Assembly: GCA_964577195.1 (NCBI GenBank)
Contig: CAZNYF010000012.1
Location: 1-32,469 of the forward strand
Source of the DNA: HyVt-560 sp964577195
Lineage (GTDB): Bacteria; Pseudomonadota; Gammaproteobacteria; UWMA-0217
DNA: 32,469 nt
Reading direction: 5' to 3'
In this document: piece by piece, positions 1 through 7,969 of the stretch
Layout: every line of letters begins with the position of its first letter
How positions within the stretch are numbered: the stretch's first letter is position 1
Program-made: the position numbers and the translations under genes
The notes under the pieces: model-generated
Seen by the model: the letters and a program-made list of their open reading frames with translations, nothing else
Told to the model about the DNA's origin: nothing
Database searches by the model: none

Positions 1-1
1 A

Positions 2-127
2 TTAACGGGTTGGGATATCAATGAGATTCGTAAAAAAATCGGCATGAATACACCCCAGGGTCGTGATGATGACAAACCAGTCAAACCCAACCCGTGGTGG
101 AGAAAGCTCTGGAAAGATGATGTGTAA
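2..127 (+). CDS. C-terminal fragment of an unidentified protein
   Basis: An open frame enters from the left edge and ends at TAA 125-127, giving 41 residues that finish ...PNPWWRKLWKDDV. The tail is polar and charged (GRDDDKP) and then tryptophan-rich. I do not recognise the family. It is not an FtsX-like membrane C-terminus, although ftsX is the gene upstream of rpoH in E. coli. It lies about 160 bp before rpoH and is separated from it by a 12-bp inverted repeat and a CIRCE operator, so it is probably a separate transcription unit. The frame is supported only by openness and plausible codon use. Confidence 0.5.
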   Translation, partial: LTGWDINEIRKKIGMNTPQGRDDDKPVKPNPWWRKLWKDDV

Positions 128-153
128 AACTCTATCCATCTATCATCAATAAG

Positions 154-190
154 CAACTGCTTATGGTCATTATATAGACATAAGCAGTTG
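154..190. repeat. 12-bp perfect inverted repeat (stem-loop) upstream of rpoH
   Basis: CAACTGCTTATG (154-165) and CATAAGCAGTTG (179-190) are exact reverse complements separated by 13 nt. No T-run follows on either strand, so it is not a canonical intrinsic terminator. It could still end or stabilise the upstream transcript, or bind a dimeric regulator. Confidence 0.6.
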
Positions 191-226
191 AATTAACAGG
201 AATTATCAAAGATGTTTAGTAGTAAA

Positions 227-253
227 TTAGCACTCTCTAGCAAAGAGTGCTAA
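227..253 (+). promoter_or_regulatory. CIRCE operator (HrcA binding site) in the rpoH promoter region
   Basis: The sequence is TTAGCACTC (227-235), nine bases, then GAGTGCTAA (245-253). This is a perfect match to the CIRCE consensus TTAGCACTC-N9-GAGTGCTAA bound by the heat-shock repressor HrcA. It ends 36 bp before the rpoH ATG. A TAAAAT hexamer at 251-256 overlaps its right arm and could be a -10 element, so HrcA binding would block the promoter. The operator match is direct. Repression of rpoH by HrcA is inferred. Confidence 0.9.
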
Positions 254-289
254 AATGCCGTCATTCTTTTGAATTTAGCGGGGATATCA

Positions 290-1147
290 ATGACTAAAGC
301 CTTACAACTTAGAGCTGATAACTTTCCTGTGCCACTTGGCAATCTGGAAACCTACATGCATGCAGCGCACGAGCTTCCGGTATTGAGCCGCGAAGACGAG
401 CAAGCGCTGGCGATTGATTTACGCGACAACAACAACCTTGAATCTGCGCGCCGCTTGGTGATGCATAACCTGCGGTTTGTCGTTAAAATTGCGCGTGGCT
501 ATAACGGCTACGGACTGCCACTTGGCGATCTGGTTCAAGAAGGTAACATCGGCTTGATGAAATCTATCAAGCGTTTTGATCCAGAGAAGCAAGTGCGCTT
601 GGTATCGTTCGCCGTTCACTGGATTCGTGCTGAAATTCACGAGTATATTCTGCGTAACTGGCGCATCGTTAAAGTTGCAACTACCAAAGCGCAGCGTAAA
701 TTATTTTTTAATTTACGTCGCAGCAAAAAGCGTCTTGCCTGGTTAAATCAGGAAGAGGTCAATGCTGTCGCAGCTGATCTGGGCGTAAAGCCAGAAGAAG
801 TGACAGAAATGGAATCCCGCCTCACCGGTGCGGACCTTGGTTTTGATTTACAAAACAGCGATGATGACGATAACTTTTCATCACCCGTTGCGTATCTCAC
901 TCACGATAATGCCGATCCAGCAGAATCAGTAGAAGCTGCTGACTGGTCTTCGCACAATAATGCGCTTTTAGGCGAAGCAATGACTTCTCTTGACGATCGT
1001 AGTCGCGATATTTTAAAGCGCCGCTGGTTAACCGATAAAAAGGAAACACTGCATAAACTTGCTGATGAGTACGGCATTTCCGCAGAACGCATCCGGCAAC
1101 TGGAAAGCAACGCGATGAAAAAACTACGCGAGTCTATTGCGGCTTAA
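290..1147 (+). CDS. rpoH: RNA polymerase heat-shock sigma factor sigma-32 (RpoH)
   Basis: This alternative sigma factor directs RNA polymerase to chaperone and protease promoters. It has 285 residues, close to the E. coli length. Region 2 contains NLRFVVKIARGY (60-71) and the 2.4 segment WIRAEIHEYILRNW (111-124). The RpoH-specific box QRKLFFNLR is at 135-143, which separates it from RpoD and RpoS. Region 4 ends in ISAERIRQLESNAMKKLR. I chose ATG 290 because GCGGGG lies seven bases upstream and MTKALQL fits the family start. An in-frame TTG at 269 would add seven unsupported residues. A CIRCE operator overlaps the likely promoter and a hairpin terminator follows. Confidence 0.97.
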   Translation: MTKALQLRADNFPVPLGNLETYMHAAHELPVLSREDEQALAIDLRDNNNLESARRLVMHNLRFVVKIARGYNGYGLPLGDLVQEGNIGLMKSIKRFDPEKQVRLVSFAVHWIRAEIHEYILRNWRIVKVATTKAQRKLFFNLRRSKKRLAWLNQEEVNAVAADLGVKPEEVTEMESRLTGADLGFDLQNSDDDDNFSSPVAYLTHDNADPAESVEAADWSSHNNALLGEAMTSLDDRSRDILKRRWLTDKKETLHKLADEYGISAERIRQLESNAMKKLRESIAA

Positions 1148-1171
1148 AAAACTATTTCGTTGAATCCGTAG

Positions 1172-1199
1172 GATGTGCCGAGCGACAGCGAAGCGCATC
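1172..1199. repeat. Short REP-like imperfect palindrome
   Basis: GATGTGC (1172-1178) and GCGCATC (1193-1199) form a 6/7 inverted repeat around CGAGCGACAGCGAA, preceded by CCGTAG. The layout resembles short extragenic palindromes scattered through many proteobacterial genomes. Copy number cannot be judged from this window. It lies between the rpoH stop and its terminator. Confidence 0.35.
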
Positions 1200-1225
1200 T
1201 CTTTACAGAAGATACACATTAAGAC

Positions 1226-1255
1226 AAGGCACTGGCTAAAACCAGTGCCTTTTTT
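1226..1255 (+). terminator. Rho-independent terminator of rpoH
   Basis: AAGGCACTGG (1226-1235) and CCAGTGCCTT (1242-1251) form a perfect 10-bp stem with a six-base loop, followed by an uninterrupted T-run to 1255. It lies 79 bp after the rpoH stop. Confidence 0.92.
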
Positions 1256-1257
1256 AA

Positions 1258-1374
1258 TTCAACCTAACCAAAGTTAAGAACTTCCGCCTGGTCGAAGGCG
1301 ATCACGATATAGATTGCAAAATCCCCGGCATCGGAGCCGCGAAACTGAAATCAGAATTTGTTAAAAAGATTTAG
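1258..1374 (+). pseudogene. Possible 3' remnant of a lost gene
   Basis: Between the rpoH terminator and the end of xthA is a 38-codon open stretch ending at TAG 1372-1374. It reads ...VKNFRLVEGDHDIDCK followed by IPGIGAAKLKSEFVKKI, with coding-like codon choice but no start codon and no ribosome binding site. It looks like the C-terminus of a protein whose upstream part has been removed. I cannot name the family, and a chance open frame remains possible. Confidence 0.3.
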
Positions 1375-1396
1375 TGTTTTAGGTTTCAAGGTGGTT

Positions 1397-2161
1397 CTAA
1401 TTAAATTCTGCAATTACCGGCGCATGATCAGAAGGCCTTTCTAATTTTCTCGGTTCTTTATCAACGACTGAACTCTGGCAAATTTTTGTCATCGCATCAC
1501 TAGCCAAAATTAAGTCTATTCTAAACCCTCTGTTTCTTCTAAAAGCCAGTTGGCGATAATCCCACCAGGAATAGATTTTTTCTGGTTGATCAAAAAGCCT
1601 AAAAGTATCGGTAAACCCAAGGTCTATAATTCTTTCAAGCGCATCTCTTTCCAGTACGGAGCAAAGAATTCTCTCTGTGGGTTTTTCGGGATTATAGAGA
1701 TCTCGATCTTCAGGGACGATATTAAAATCACCCAGAACAATATAGTTGTCGTGATTCTTTTTATCCGCTTCAATAAATTCTGTGACTTTGTCTAGCCAGT
1801 TTAATTTGTATTCAAATTTTTCTGATTCAAGTTCTGCACCGTTAACAACATATAAATTTAATACCCGCACACCATCAATTGTTGCAGCCATAATTCTACG
1901 TTGCGGGTCATCTAAGTTGGGTACATCGGTGACAATATCTTTGCAGGGGTTTTTACTGATTATCGCTACGCCATTGTAGGTTTTTTGTCCTGCATAGCTA
2001 ACGTTGTAGCCGGTAGCCTCTATTTCTTCTTTGGGAAAATTTTCATCGAGTAATTTTGTTTCCTGCAGTGCAAGCACATCTGGATTAGCAGATTCCAACC
2101 AATCAAGTACATGCGGTAATCGAACTTTTAACGAATTAACATTCCAGGATGCAATTTTCAT
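1397..2161 (-). CDS. xthA: Exodeoxyribonuclease III (AP endonuclease)
   Basis: This Mg-dependent nuclease cuts 5' of abasic sites and degrades 3' ends in base excision repair. It has 254 residues of the endonuclease/exonuclease/phosphatase fold. Catalytic motifs are visible in order: NVNS (7-10), LQETK with the metal-binding E34, GDFN with D145 and N147, RIDLIL with D216, and SDHAP with D245/H246. ATG 2161 has GGAAG about nine bases upstream. It lies 19 bp downstream of prlC on the same strand, so the two are probably co-transcribed. xthA and rpoH are convergent. No clear terminator follows xthA. Confidence 0.95.
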   Translation of the reverse strand: MKIASWNVNSLKVRLPHVLDWLESANPDVLALQETKLLDENFPKEEIEATGYNVSYAGQKTYNGVAIISKNPCKDIVTDVPNLDDPQRRIMAATIDGVRVLNLYVVNGAELESEKFEYKLNWLDKVTEFIEADKKNHDNYIVLGDFNIVPEDRDLYNPEKPTERILCSVLERDALERIIDLGFTDTFRLFDQPEKIYSWWDYRQLAFRRNRGFRIDLILASDAMTKICQSSVVDKEPRKLERPSDHAPVIAEFN

Positions 2162-2180
2162 AGTTTATTCTTCCCTATAT

Positions 2181-4220
2181 TTAGGCTGCTTTTAATCCGC
2201 TATGTTTTAGTAATGCTTCGATACTTGGCTCTCTGCCTCTGAAAGCTTTGAACGATTCCATTGCATCACGAGAGCCACCGACTTCCAATATGTTACGGAG
2301 AAAAGCTTCTCCTACCTCTGGATTAAACAAGCCTTCTTCTTCAAATTTGGCATAGGCATCTGCGGATAGTACTTCTGCCCACTTGTAGCTGTAATAACCG
2401 GCTGCATAACCGCCACCAAATATATGACTAAAGCCATGTGGGAAGCGATTATAATCGGGCGTTTTAATAACGGAAACCTGCTCGCGAACTTCGTTAAGAA
2501 TTTCCATAACACGTGCGCCCTTAGCTGGATCATATTCGCTATAGAGTCGCATATCAAAAATGGAAAATTCCAGCTGGCGAATCATTTGCATCGCTGCCTG
2601 AAAGTTTTTGCTGTTGATGAGTTTTTTATATAAATCATCTGGCAATGTTTTACCCGTTTTGTAATGCTTGGCAAACATGTCCAGCACTTCGCGTTCCCAG
2701 CACCAGTTTTCCATAAATTGGCTGGGCAGTTCTACCGCATCCCATTCTACCCCGCTAATACCAGCAACATCGCTGTAATCTATGCGGGTGAGCATGTGGT
2801 GCAGACCATGACCGAATTCGTGGAATAAGGTAATGACTTCATCGTGAGTGAATAGTGCTGGTTTATCGCCCACTGGAGGACTTGAATTACAGGTCATGTA
2901 CGCGACGGGGGTTTGGGTTCCTGCGGCTGTAACCCGGCGGGAAAGACATTCATCCATCCATGCCCCGCCGCGTTTGTTTTTGCGAGCATAGAGATCTAAA
3001 TAGAATTGCGCCTGTAGATCTCCGTTGCGATCATGGATGTCATAAAAACGGACATCTTTATGCCAGGTTTCAACATCGTCTCGCGGAGAGATCTTTACTT
3101 GGTAGAGCTTTTCAACCAGTTCAAACAGACCCGGAACAACTTTATCTACCGGAAAATATGGCTTTAGATCTTCTTGTGACAAATCATAATAGCTGCCTTT
3201 CATCTTCTCGCTGATGTAAGTGACATCCCAGGCTTGTACGTGTTCAATACCGAGCACGCCTTTGGCGAAGTTTTTGAGGTCTGCAAACTCAGTTTCAGCC
3301 TGCTGTTTACTGCGAGTGGTTAGATCGTTGAGAAAATCCATGACGTCAGCTGGAGATTTCGCCATCTTTTTTGCCAGTGAGCGTTCGGCAAAATTATTGA
3401 ACCCCAGCAATTTAGAGATTTCATGCTTGAGCGCGAGAAGGTCTTCGATAACCTGTGAGTTATCCCAGTCAGGGTTTTCGCCCTGGTCCGAAGCCCGCGT
3501 GGCAAAAGCTCTGTATACTTCTTCACGCAGTTGCCGATTGTCTGCATAAGTCATAATTGCAATATAGAAAGGGAACTGTAAAGTGGCTACCCCGCCTTGG
3601 AGGTCACGACTTCCGGCTTCCTGCTCGAACATTTCCAAGGCACTTTCCGGTAGGCCATGCAATTCTTCCTGATCAGGAAAATGCTTGCTCCAGGCATTCG
3701 TTGCATCAAGAATATGTTCTTCGAACTTCGCCGATAAATCACTTAATTTCTTTGATATGTCAGCATAACGCTTCTTTTTATTGGTATTTAAATCGACGCC
3801 ACTAAGACGAAATTCGCGTAAAGTGTTATCTAATACTTTTTTCTGAGCTTGATCCAGGCTTGCATATTCGGAAGAATTGACAATGGATTGATAGGCATCG
3901 AATAGTGCTCTATTTTGCCCCATTTCAGTGCCGTACTCGCTGAGCATTGGTAGGCATTGGTTGTACACTTCGCGCAGCTCTGGTGAATTGGTGACGGAGT
4001 TGAGATGCCGAACCGGTGACCAAGCTCTCGATAAACGATCTTCATTGGCATCCAGTGGCTCCACCAAAGTTTCCCAAGTTGGTGGTGATGTTTGCTCTAA
4101 AACCTGTTTTAAACTCTCTCTGTTTTCCTGCAAAATTTGTTCTATCGCTGGAACAACATGCTCTGGTTTAATTTTGTTAAAACTCGGTAATCCATCAGTT
4201 GCTAAAAGCGGATTTTCCAT
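2181..4220 (-). CDS. prlC: Oligopeptidase A (M3 family zinc metallopeptidase)
   Basis: This cytosolic thimet-type peptidase degrades oligopeptides released by ATP-dependent proteases and cleaved signal peptides. It has 679 residues, matching the roughly 680 of E. coli PrlC. The zinc site HEFGH is at about 467-471, with a third ligand Glu in DAVELPSQ about 26-30 residues later. ATG 4220 is preferred because GGGG lies about eight bases upstream and MENPLL aligns with MTNPLL of E. coli. A GTG at 4226 would put that Shine-Dalgarno too close. gyrB ends 65 bp upstream and xthA follows by 19 bp. In E. coli prlC is heat-inducible, which may be relevant to the nearby rpoH, but no sigma-32 promoter is claimed here. 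Confidence 0.96.
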   Translation of the reverse strand: MENPLLATDGLPSFNKIKPEHVVPAIEQILQENRESLKQVLEQTSPPTWETLVEPLDANEDRLSRAWSPVRHLNSVTNSPELREVYNQCLPMLSEYGTEMGQNRALFDAYQSIVNSSEYASLDQAQKKVLDNTLREFRLSGVDLNTNKKKRYADISKKLSDLSAKFEEHILDATNAWSKHFPDQEELHGLPESALEMFEQEAGSRDLQGGVATLQFPFYIAIMTYADNRQLREEVYRAFATRASDQGENPDWDNSQVIEDLLALKHEISKLLGFNNFAERSLAKKMAKSPADVMDFLNDLTTRSKQQAETEFADLKNFAKGVLGIEHVQAWDVTYISEKMKGSYYDLSQEDLKPYFPVDKVVPGLFELVEKLYQVKISPRDDVETWHKDVRFYDIHDRNGDLQAQFYLDLYARKNKRGGAWMDECLSRRVTAAGTQTPVAYMTCNSSPPVGDKPALFTHDEVITLFHEFGHGLHHMLTRIDYSDVAGISGVEWDAVELPSQFMENWCWEREVLDMFAKHYKTGKTLPDDLYKKLINSKNFQAAMQMIRQLEFSIFDMRLYSEYDPAKGARVMEILNEVREQVSVIKTPDYNRFPHGFSHIFGGGYAAGYYSYKWAEVLSADAYAKFEEEGLFNPEVGEAFLRNILEVGGSRDAMESFKAFRGREPSIEALLKHSGLKAA

Positions 4221-4285
4221 TATCACTGCCCCTAAATTTAAGTCTGTTTTTTTTGTGCTAATTAAGTTTCAATCAATCTTTAATT

Positions 4286-6697
4286 TTAAACATCAAGGTT
4301 TGTAACCTCTAAAGCATTCTGCTCTATAAACGCTCTTCTCGGCTCAACCTGATCACCCATAAGGGTTGTAAATATGGCATCTGCGGAGACGGCATCTTCA
4401 ATTTTCACCTGAAGCATACGACGAGTTTCTGGGTCCATGGTCGTATCCCAGAGCTGATCCGCATTCATTTCACCCAGACCTTTATAACGTTGAATATTTA
4501 AACCACGACGGGATTGCTTGTCGAGCCAGGTGACCACTTCATCAAACCGCTCTACTGGCTGCTTTTTATCCCCACGCTGGATGTACGCGCCTTCGCTAAG
4601 GAGGCCGTCTAGGCTATCCGCAAGATCTCTTAAGTATTTGTATTCATTAGATAAAAAGAAATCCTGGCCGAGTTTAAACTGGCGTACTACACCATGTTCG
4701 CGGCGATCAATGAGCAACCGTGCAGTATCTTCATCCGTTGCTTCAACCTTGAATTCGTAGTGCACAGCTTGATTTCGATTATCTTTGAAAGGTTCCAATA
4801 ATGCTTTTGCCCAGGACTCCATAGCAGGGACATTACTTAAATCTGCTTCCTTCATCGGTTGAGTAAAACGCATTTGCTGTAAAACTTCTTTCGGGTAACG
4901 TCGAGACATTCTTTCTATGGTGCTATTGACCACTTTATAGCTCTTTACCAGCGCCTCGAATGCCTGTTGACTAATGGCCGGTGAATTAGAATCTAGATGC
5001 AGCGCGGCACCATCTAAAGCATAGTTTATAAGCAATGCTTCCAGCTCATTGTCATCCTTAACATATTGTTCTTGCTTGCCTTTTTTCAGTTTGTAGAGAG
5101 GTGGCTGGGCAATATAGATATGCCCTCTCTCAACAATTTCTGGCATTTGACGATAGAAGAAAGTTAGCAATAAGGTACGAATATGCGACCCATCCACATC
5201 CGCATCGGTCATGATGATAATACGGTGATAGCGAAGCTTATCCGGATCATATTCATCTTTACCGATACCACAACCTAGTGCAGTAATTAACGTGCCCACT
5301 TCCACCGAGGAGAGCATTTTGTCGAACCGGGCTTTTTCAACATTGAGGATTTTACCTTTTAATGGAAGAATCGCTTGTGTACGACGATCCCTTCCCTGTT
5401 TGGCAGAGCCTCCGGCTGAGTCGCCCTCCACTATGTAGATTTCTGAGAGTGCAGGATCTTTTTCCTGACAATCTGCTAACTTGCCGGGTAATCCGGCAAT
5501 ATCCAATGCGCCTTTGCGACGTGTCATTTCACGCGCTTTTCTGGCTGCATCTCTGGCGCGTGCAGCCTCTATAATTTTACTGGTAATCGAGCGTACTTCA
5601 GCTGGGTTCTCCAACAAAAATTCTTGCAGACGTTCATGCAAGCCGGATTCAACAACACTCTTAACCTCAGAGGAAACCAGTTTATCTTTGGTTTGCGAGG
5701 AAAACTTGGGGTCGGGAACTTTGACAGAAACAACGGCTGTCAATCCTTCCCTCGCATCATCTCCTGTTGTTGAAACCTTGTTCTTCTTTAAAACACCCTC
5801 TCGCTCCATATATTGATTAAGCGTTCGCGTTAAGCCAGCACGAAAGCCTGCAAGGTGGGCTCCGCCATCTTTTTGGGGGATATTATTGGTAAAGCAGAAG
5901 ATATTTTCTTGATAAGAATCATTCCACTGCATGGCTACGTCTAGAGTAATACCGTCTTTTTCAGATTGAATATTGATAACAGTAGGATGCAATGGGGTTT
6001 TATTGGCATTTAAATGTTCGACAAACGCGACAATTCCGCCTTCGTATTCGAACACGTCGCTTTTCTGACTTCTTTCATCTTCCAGGACAATCCGCACCCC
6101 GGAATTCAAAAAGGATAGCTCTCGTAAACGCTTAGCTAAAATATCATAGCGGTATTCGGTAATGGCAAATATTTCAGTCGATGGCTTGAACCAGACTTTA
6201 GTCCCGGTTCTATCGGAATCACGCACAGCTTCCATTGGTGCAACCGGATCACCTAACTTATAGGTTTGCTTGTGAACCTTGCCATCGCGATAAATGGTCA
6301 ACTTGAGCTCTTCGGATAATGCATTAACCACAGATATACCTACACCGTGAAGACCGCCCGAAACTTTGTAGGAATTATCATCAAATTTACCGCCAGCGTG
6401 AAGCACGGTCATGATGACTTCAGCTGCGGAAATCCCCTCTTCTGGATGGATATCCACTGGAATTCCACGACCATCATCAAAAACAGAAACTGAATTATCG
6501 CTGTGTAGTACAACTTTTATCTCTGAACAATGACCGGCTAGCGCTTCATCTATCGAGTTATCAACCACCTCAAAAACCATGTGATGCAAACCTGTGCCGT
6601 CATCTGTATCACCGATATACATTCCTGGCCGCTTTCGAACGGCTTCGAGTCCCTTAAGAACTTTTATATTCGACGAGTCGTAAGTATTTTCTGACAT
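4286..6697 (-). CDS. gyrB: DNA gyrase subunit B
   Basis: GyrB is the ATPase and TOPRIM subunit of gyrase, which introduces negative supercoils ahead of replication and transcription. It has 803 residues, close to the 804 of E. coli. The GHKL ATPase begins RKRPGMYIGDTDDGTGLHHM, with VDNSIDEALAG and GGLHGVGISVVNALS. The TOPRIM motifs EGDSAGGSAKQGRDR, PLKGKILNVEKAR and DADVDGSHIRTLL follow. The C-terminal RYKGLGEMNADQLWDTT interacts with GyrA. The approximately 170-residue insert typical of Gram-negative GyrB is present. It is the last gene of the dnaA-dnaN-recF-gyrB series, separated from recF by 140 bp holding a parS site. Confidence 0.99.
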   Translation of the reverse strand: MSENTYDSSNIKVLKGLEAVRKRPGMYIGDTDDGTGLHHMVFEVVDNSIDEALAGHCSEIKVVLHSDNSVSVFDDGRGIPVDIHPEEGISAAEVIMTVLHAGGKFDDNSYKVSGGLHGVGISVVNALSEELKLTIYRDGKVHKQTYKLGDPVAPMEAVRDSDRTGTKVWFKPSTEIFAITEYRYDILAKRLRELSFLNSGVRIVLEDERSQKSDVFEYEGGIVAFVEHLNANKTPLHPTVINIQSEKDGITLDVAMQWNDSYQENIFCFTNNIPQKDGGAHLAGFRAGLTRTLNQYMEREGVLKKNKVSTTGDDAREGLTAVVSVKVPDPKFSSQTKDKLVSSEVKSVVESGLHERLQEFLLENPAEVRSITSKIIEAARARDAARKAREMTRRKGALDIAGLPGKLADCQEKDPALSEIYIVEGDSAGGSAKQGRDRRTQAILPLKGKILNVEKARFDKMLSSVEVGTLITALGCGIGKDEYDPDKLRYHRIIIMTDADVDGSHIRTLLLTFFYRQMPEIVERGHIYIAQPPLYKLKKGKQEQYVKDDNELEALLINYALDGAALHLDSNSPAISQQAFEALVKSYKVVNSTIERMSRRYPKEVLQQMRFTQPMKEADLSNVPAMESWAKALLEPFKDNRNQAVHYEFKVEATDEDTARLLIDRREHGVVRQFKLGQDFFLSNEYKYLRDLADSLDGLLSEGAYIQRGDKKQPVERFDEVVTWLDKQSRRGLNIQRYKGLGEMNADQLWDTTMDPETRRMLQVKIEDAVSADAIFTTLMGDQVEPRRAFIEQNALEVTNLDV

Positions 6698-6741
6698 CAG
6701 TATTCCACAGTCTGGCTAGTGATTTTAGGTTTGGTGTTGAG

Positions 6742-6761
6742 AATGTTTCACGTGAAACATT
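6742..6761. promoter_or_regulatory. parS site 1 (ParB binding) between recF and gyrB
   Basis: The 16-bp parS consensus TGTTTCACGTGAAACA lies at 6744-6759 and extends to a perfect 20-bp palindrome over 6742-6761. ParB nucleates here and spreads to build the partition complex. It is intergenic, roughly 2.5 kb from the candidate origin and 13 kb from parB. Confidence 0.95.
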
Positions 6762-6837
6762 GGAGTTATTCTACTGGCTACTATTATATCACCTATAGCA
6801 TCAGAAACCCTAGACAGGGCTTTTGGTGCCACTCTAT

Positions 6838-7911
6838 CTAGTCTGACTCAACTTCCCCATGTTTCACGTGAAACATTTTTGATTTTTTTTGGGGGTCAAA
6901 AAGTATCTTGCTTTTATCAACAGAGGTGATGAACGTCTGTAAATTTAGTTTTGAAACAACAGTAAGTACTTTACCAAGTCTCTTTTGATCCAACTCAGAA
7001 CCAAGATCGTCTAACAATAATAAACAAGTTTTCTGAGTGTCTTGTATGAATATCTGGCTTTGAGCTAGTTTAAGTAACAAGGTGACATGTTTAATTTGGC
7101 CTCGTGACGCAAACTTAGCGGCGTCTTTAGCCATGTATCGAGTTTCAAAATCCGCCCGATGCGGGCCTCCGTAGGTGAATCCTAGTCGCCTATCCCTTTC
7201 TAGATTATTGTGAATTTCATCATCCAATGTCTTCGATGGGCTCCATCCTTGCTTGTATAACAAATCAATCTTTGATGCCTCGCCGAGTGAGTCAGCTAAC
7301 TCAGGTAATAATTTAAGCAATCCTTCGAGATAAGTTTTTCTTACTTCGGTAATGTAGTTGCCAGATTCTATGAGTATCTGATCCCAACTTTGTACCTCTA
7401 ATTTTGAGAGATGTTTTTTAAGTGCTGCGTTGCGTTGCGATAATGCGCGTTTATATTTCTTCCATTGGTCGCGGAAAAACCGATCCGAGAAATACAAACC
7501 CCAATCGAGGAAAGCTCTTCTATGGCTGGGCTCTCCTGTGAGTAGGTCAAATGAGCCGGGGTGAACTGTCTGAACGGGTAAATGAGCAGATAAAGCACTC
7601 ATTGACGTGACTGGATCGTTATTCAGTTTCCCGATGGTGGTTGAGTGAGTACGCTCAATGGCAAGAGCTACTTGCCGCTCTCTATCAACTGTCACACCTC
7701 GTACAACAAATGAATTATTTTCGTATTGAATCAACTCTCTAGATGATGAACCACGGAACGAGCGCCCATGTGAAAGTACGTGTATAGCTTCGAGAATACT
7801 GGTTTTACCCGCGCCATTCTGCCCGTAAAACAAATTGAAACCGGGAACGGGGGCAAACTCTACTGAAGACAAGTTACGGAAATGGTGTATAACGAGCTTC
7901 TGAAGCTCCAT
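6838..7911 (-). CDS. recF: DNA replication and repair protein RecF
   Basis: RecF is an SMC/ABC-like ATPase that with RecO and RecR loads RecA at single-strand gaps. It has 357 residues, equal to E. coli. Walker A GQNGAGKTS is at 30-38. A C-terminal signature-like segment SRGQIKHVTLLLKLAQ is followed by Walker B LLLLDDLGSELD. ATG 7911 is chosen because AAAGGT lies eight bases upstream. A TTG one codon earlier is less likely. The C-terminus SKMFHVKHGEVESD parallels my recollection of the E. coli ending SKMFTVEKGKITD, and the MFHVKH stretch is encoded by parS site 2. It lies 58 bp after dnaN in the same direction. Confidence 0.98.
   Translation of the reverse strand: MELQKLVIHHFRNLSSVEFAPVPGFNLFYGQNGAGKTSILEAIHVLSHGRSFRGSSSRELIQYENNSFVVRGVTVDRERQVALAIERTHSTTIGKLNNDPVTSMSALSAHLPVQTVHPGSFDLLTGEPSHRRAFLDWGLYFSDRFFRDQWKKYKRALSQRNAALKKHLSKLEVQSWDQILIESGNYITEVRKTYLEGLLKLLPELADSLGEASKIDLLYKQGWSPSKTLDDEIHNNLERDRRLGFTYGGPHRADFETRYMAKDAAKFASRGQIKHVTLLLKLAQSQIFIQDTQKTCLLLLDDLGSELDQKRLGKVLTVVSKLNLQTFITSVDKSKILFDPQKKSKMFHVKHGEVESD
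6859..6876. promoter_or_regulatory. parS site 2 inside the recF 3' end
   Basis: A second exact TGTTTCACGTGAAACA at 6860-6875 (18-bp palindrome 6859-6876) starts 116 bp from the first. It lies within the recF coding sequence and encodes Met-Phe-His-Val-Lys-His at residues 346-351. Confidence 0.95.
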
Positions 7912-7969
7912 CAATCTGTACCTTTCACACCCAAGGATTTGGCTAAAAGATACATGCTATAAATAAAGA

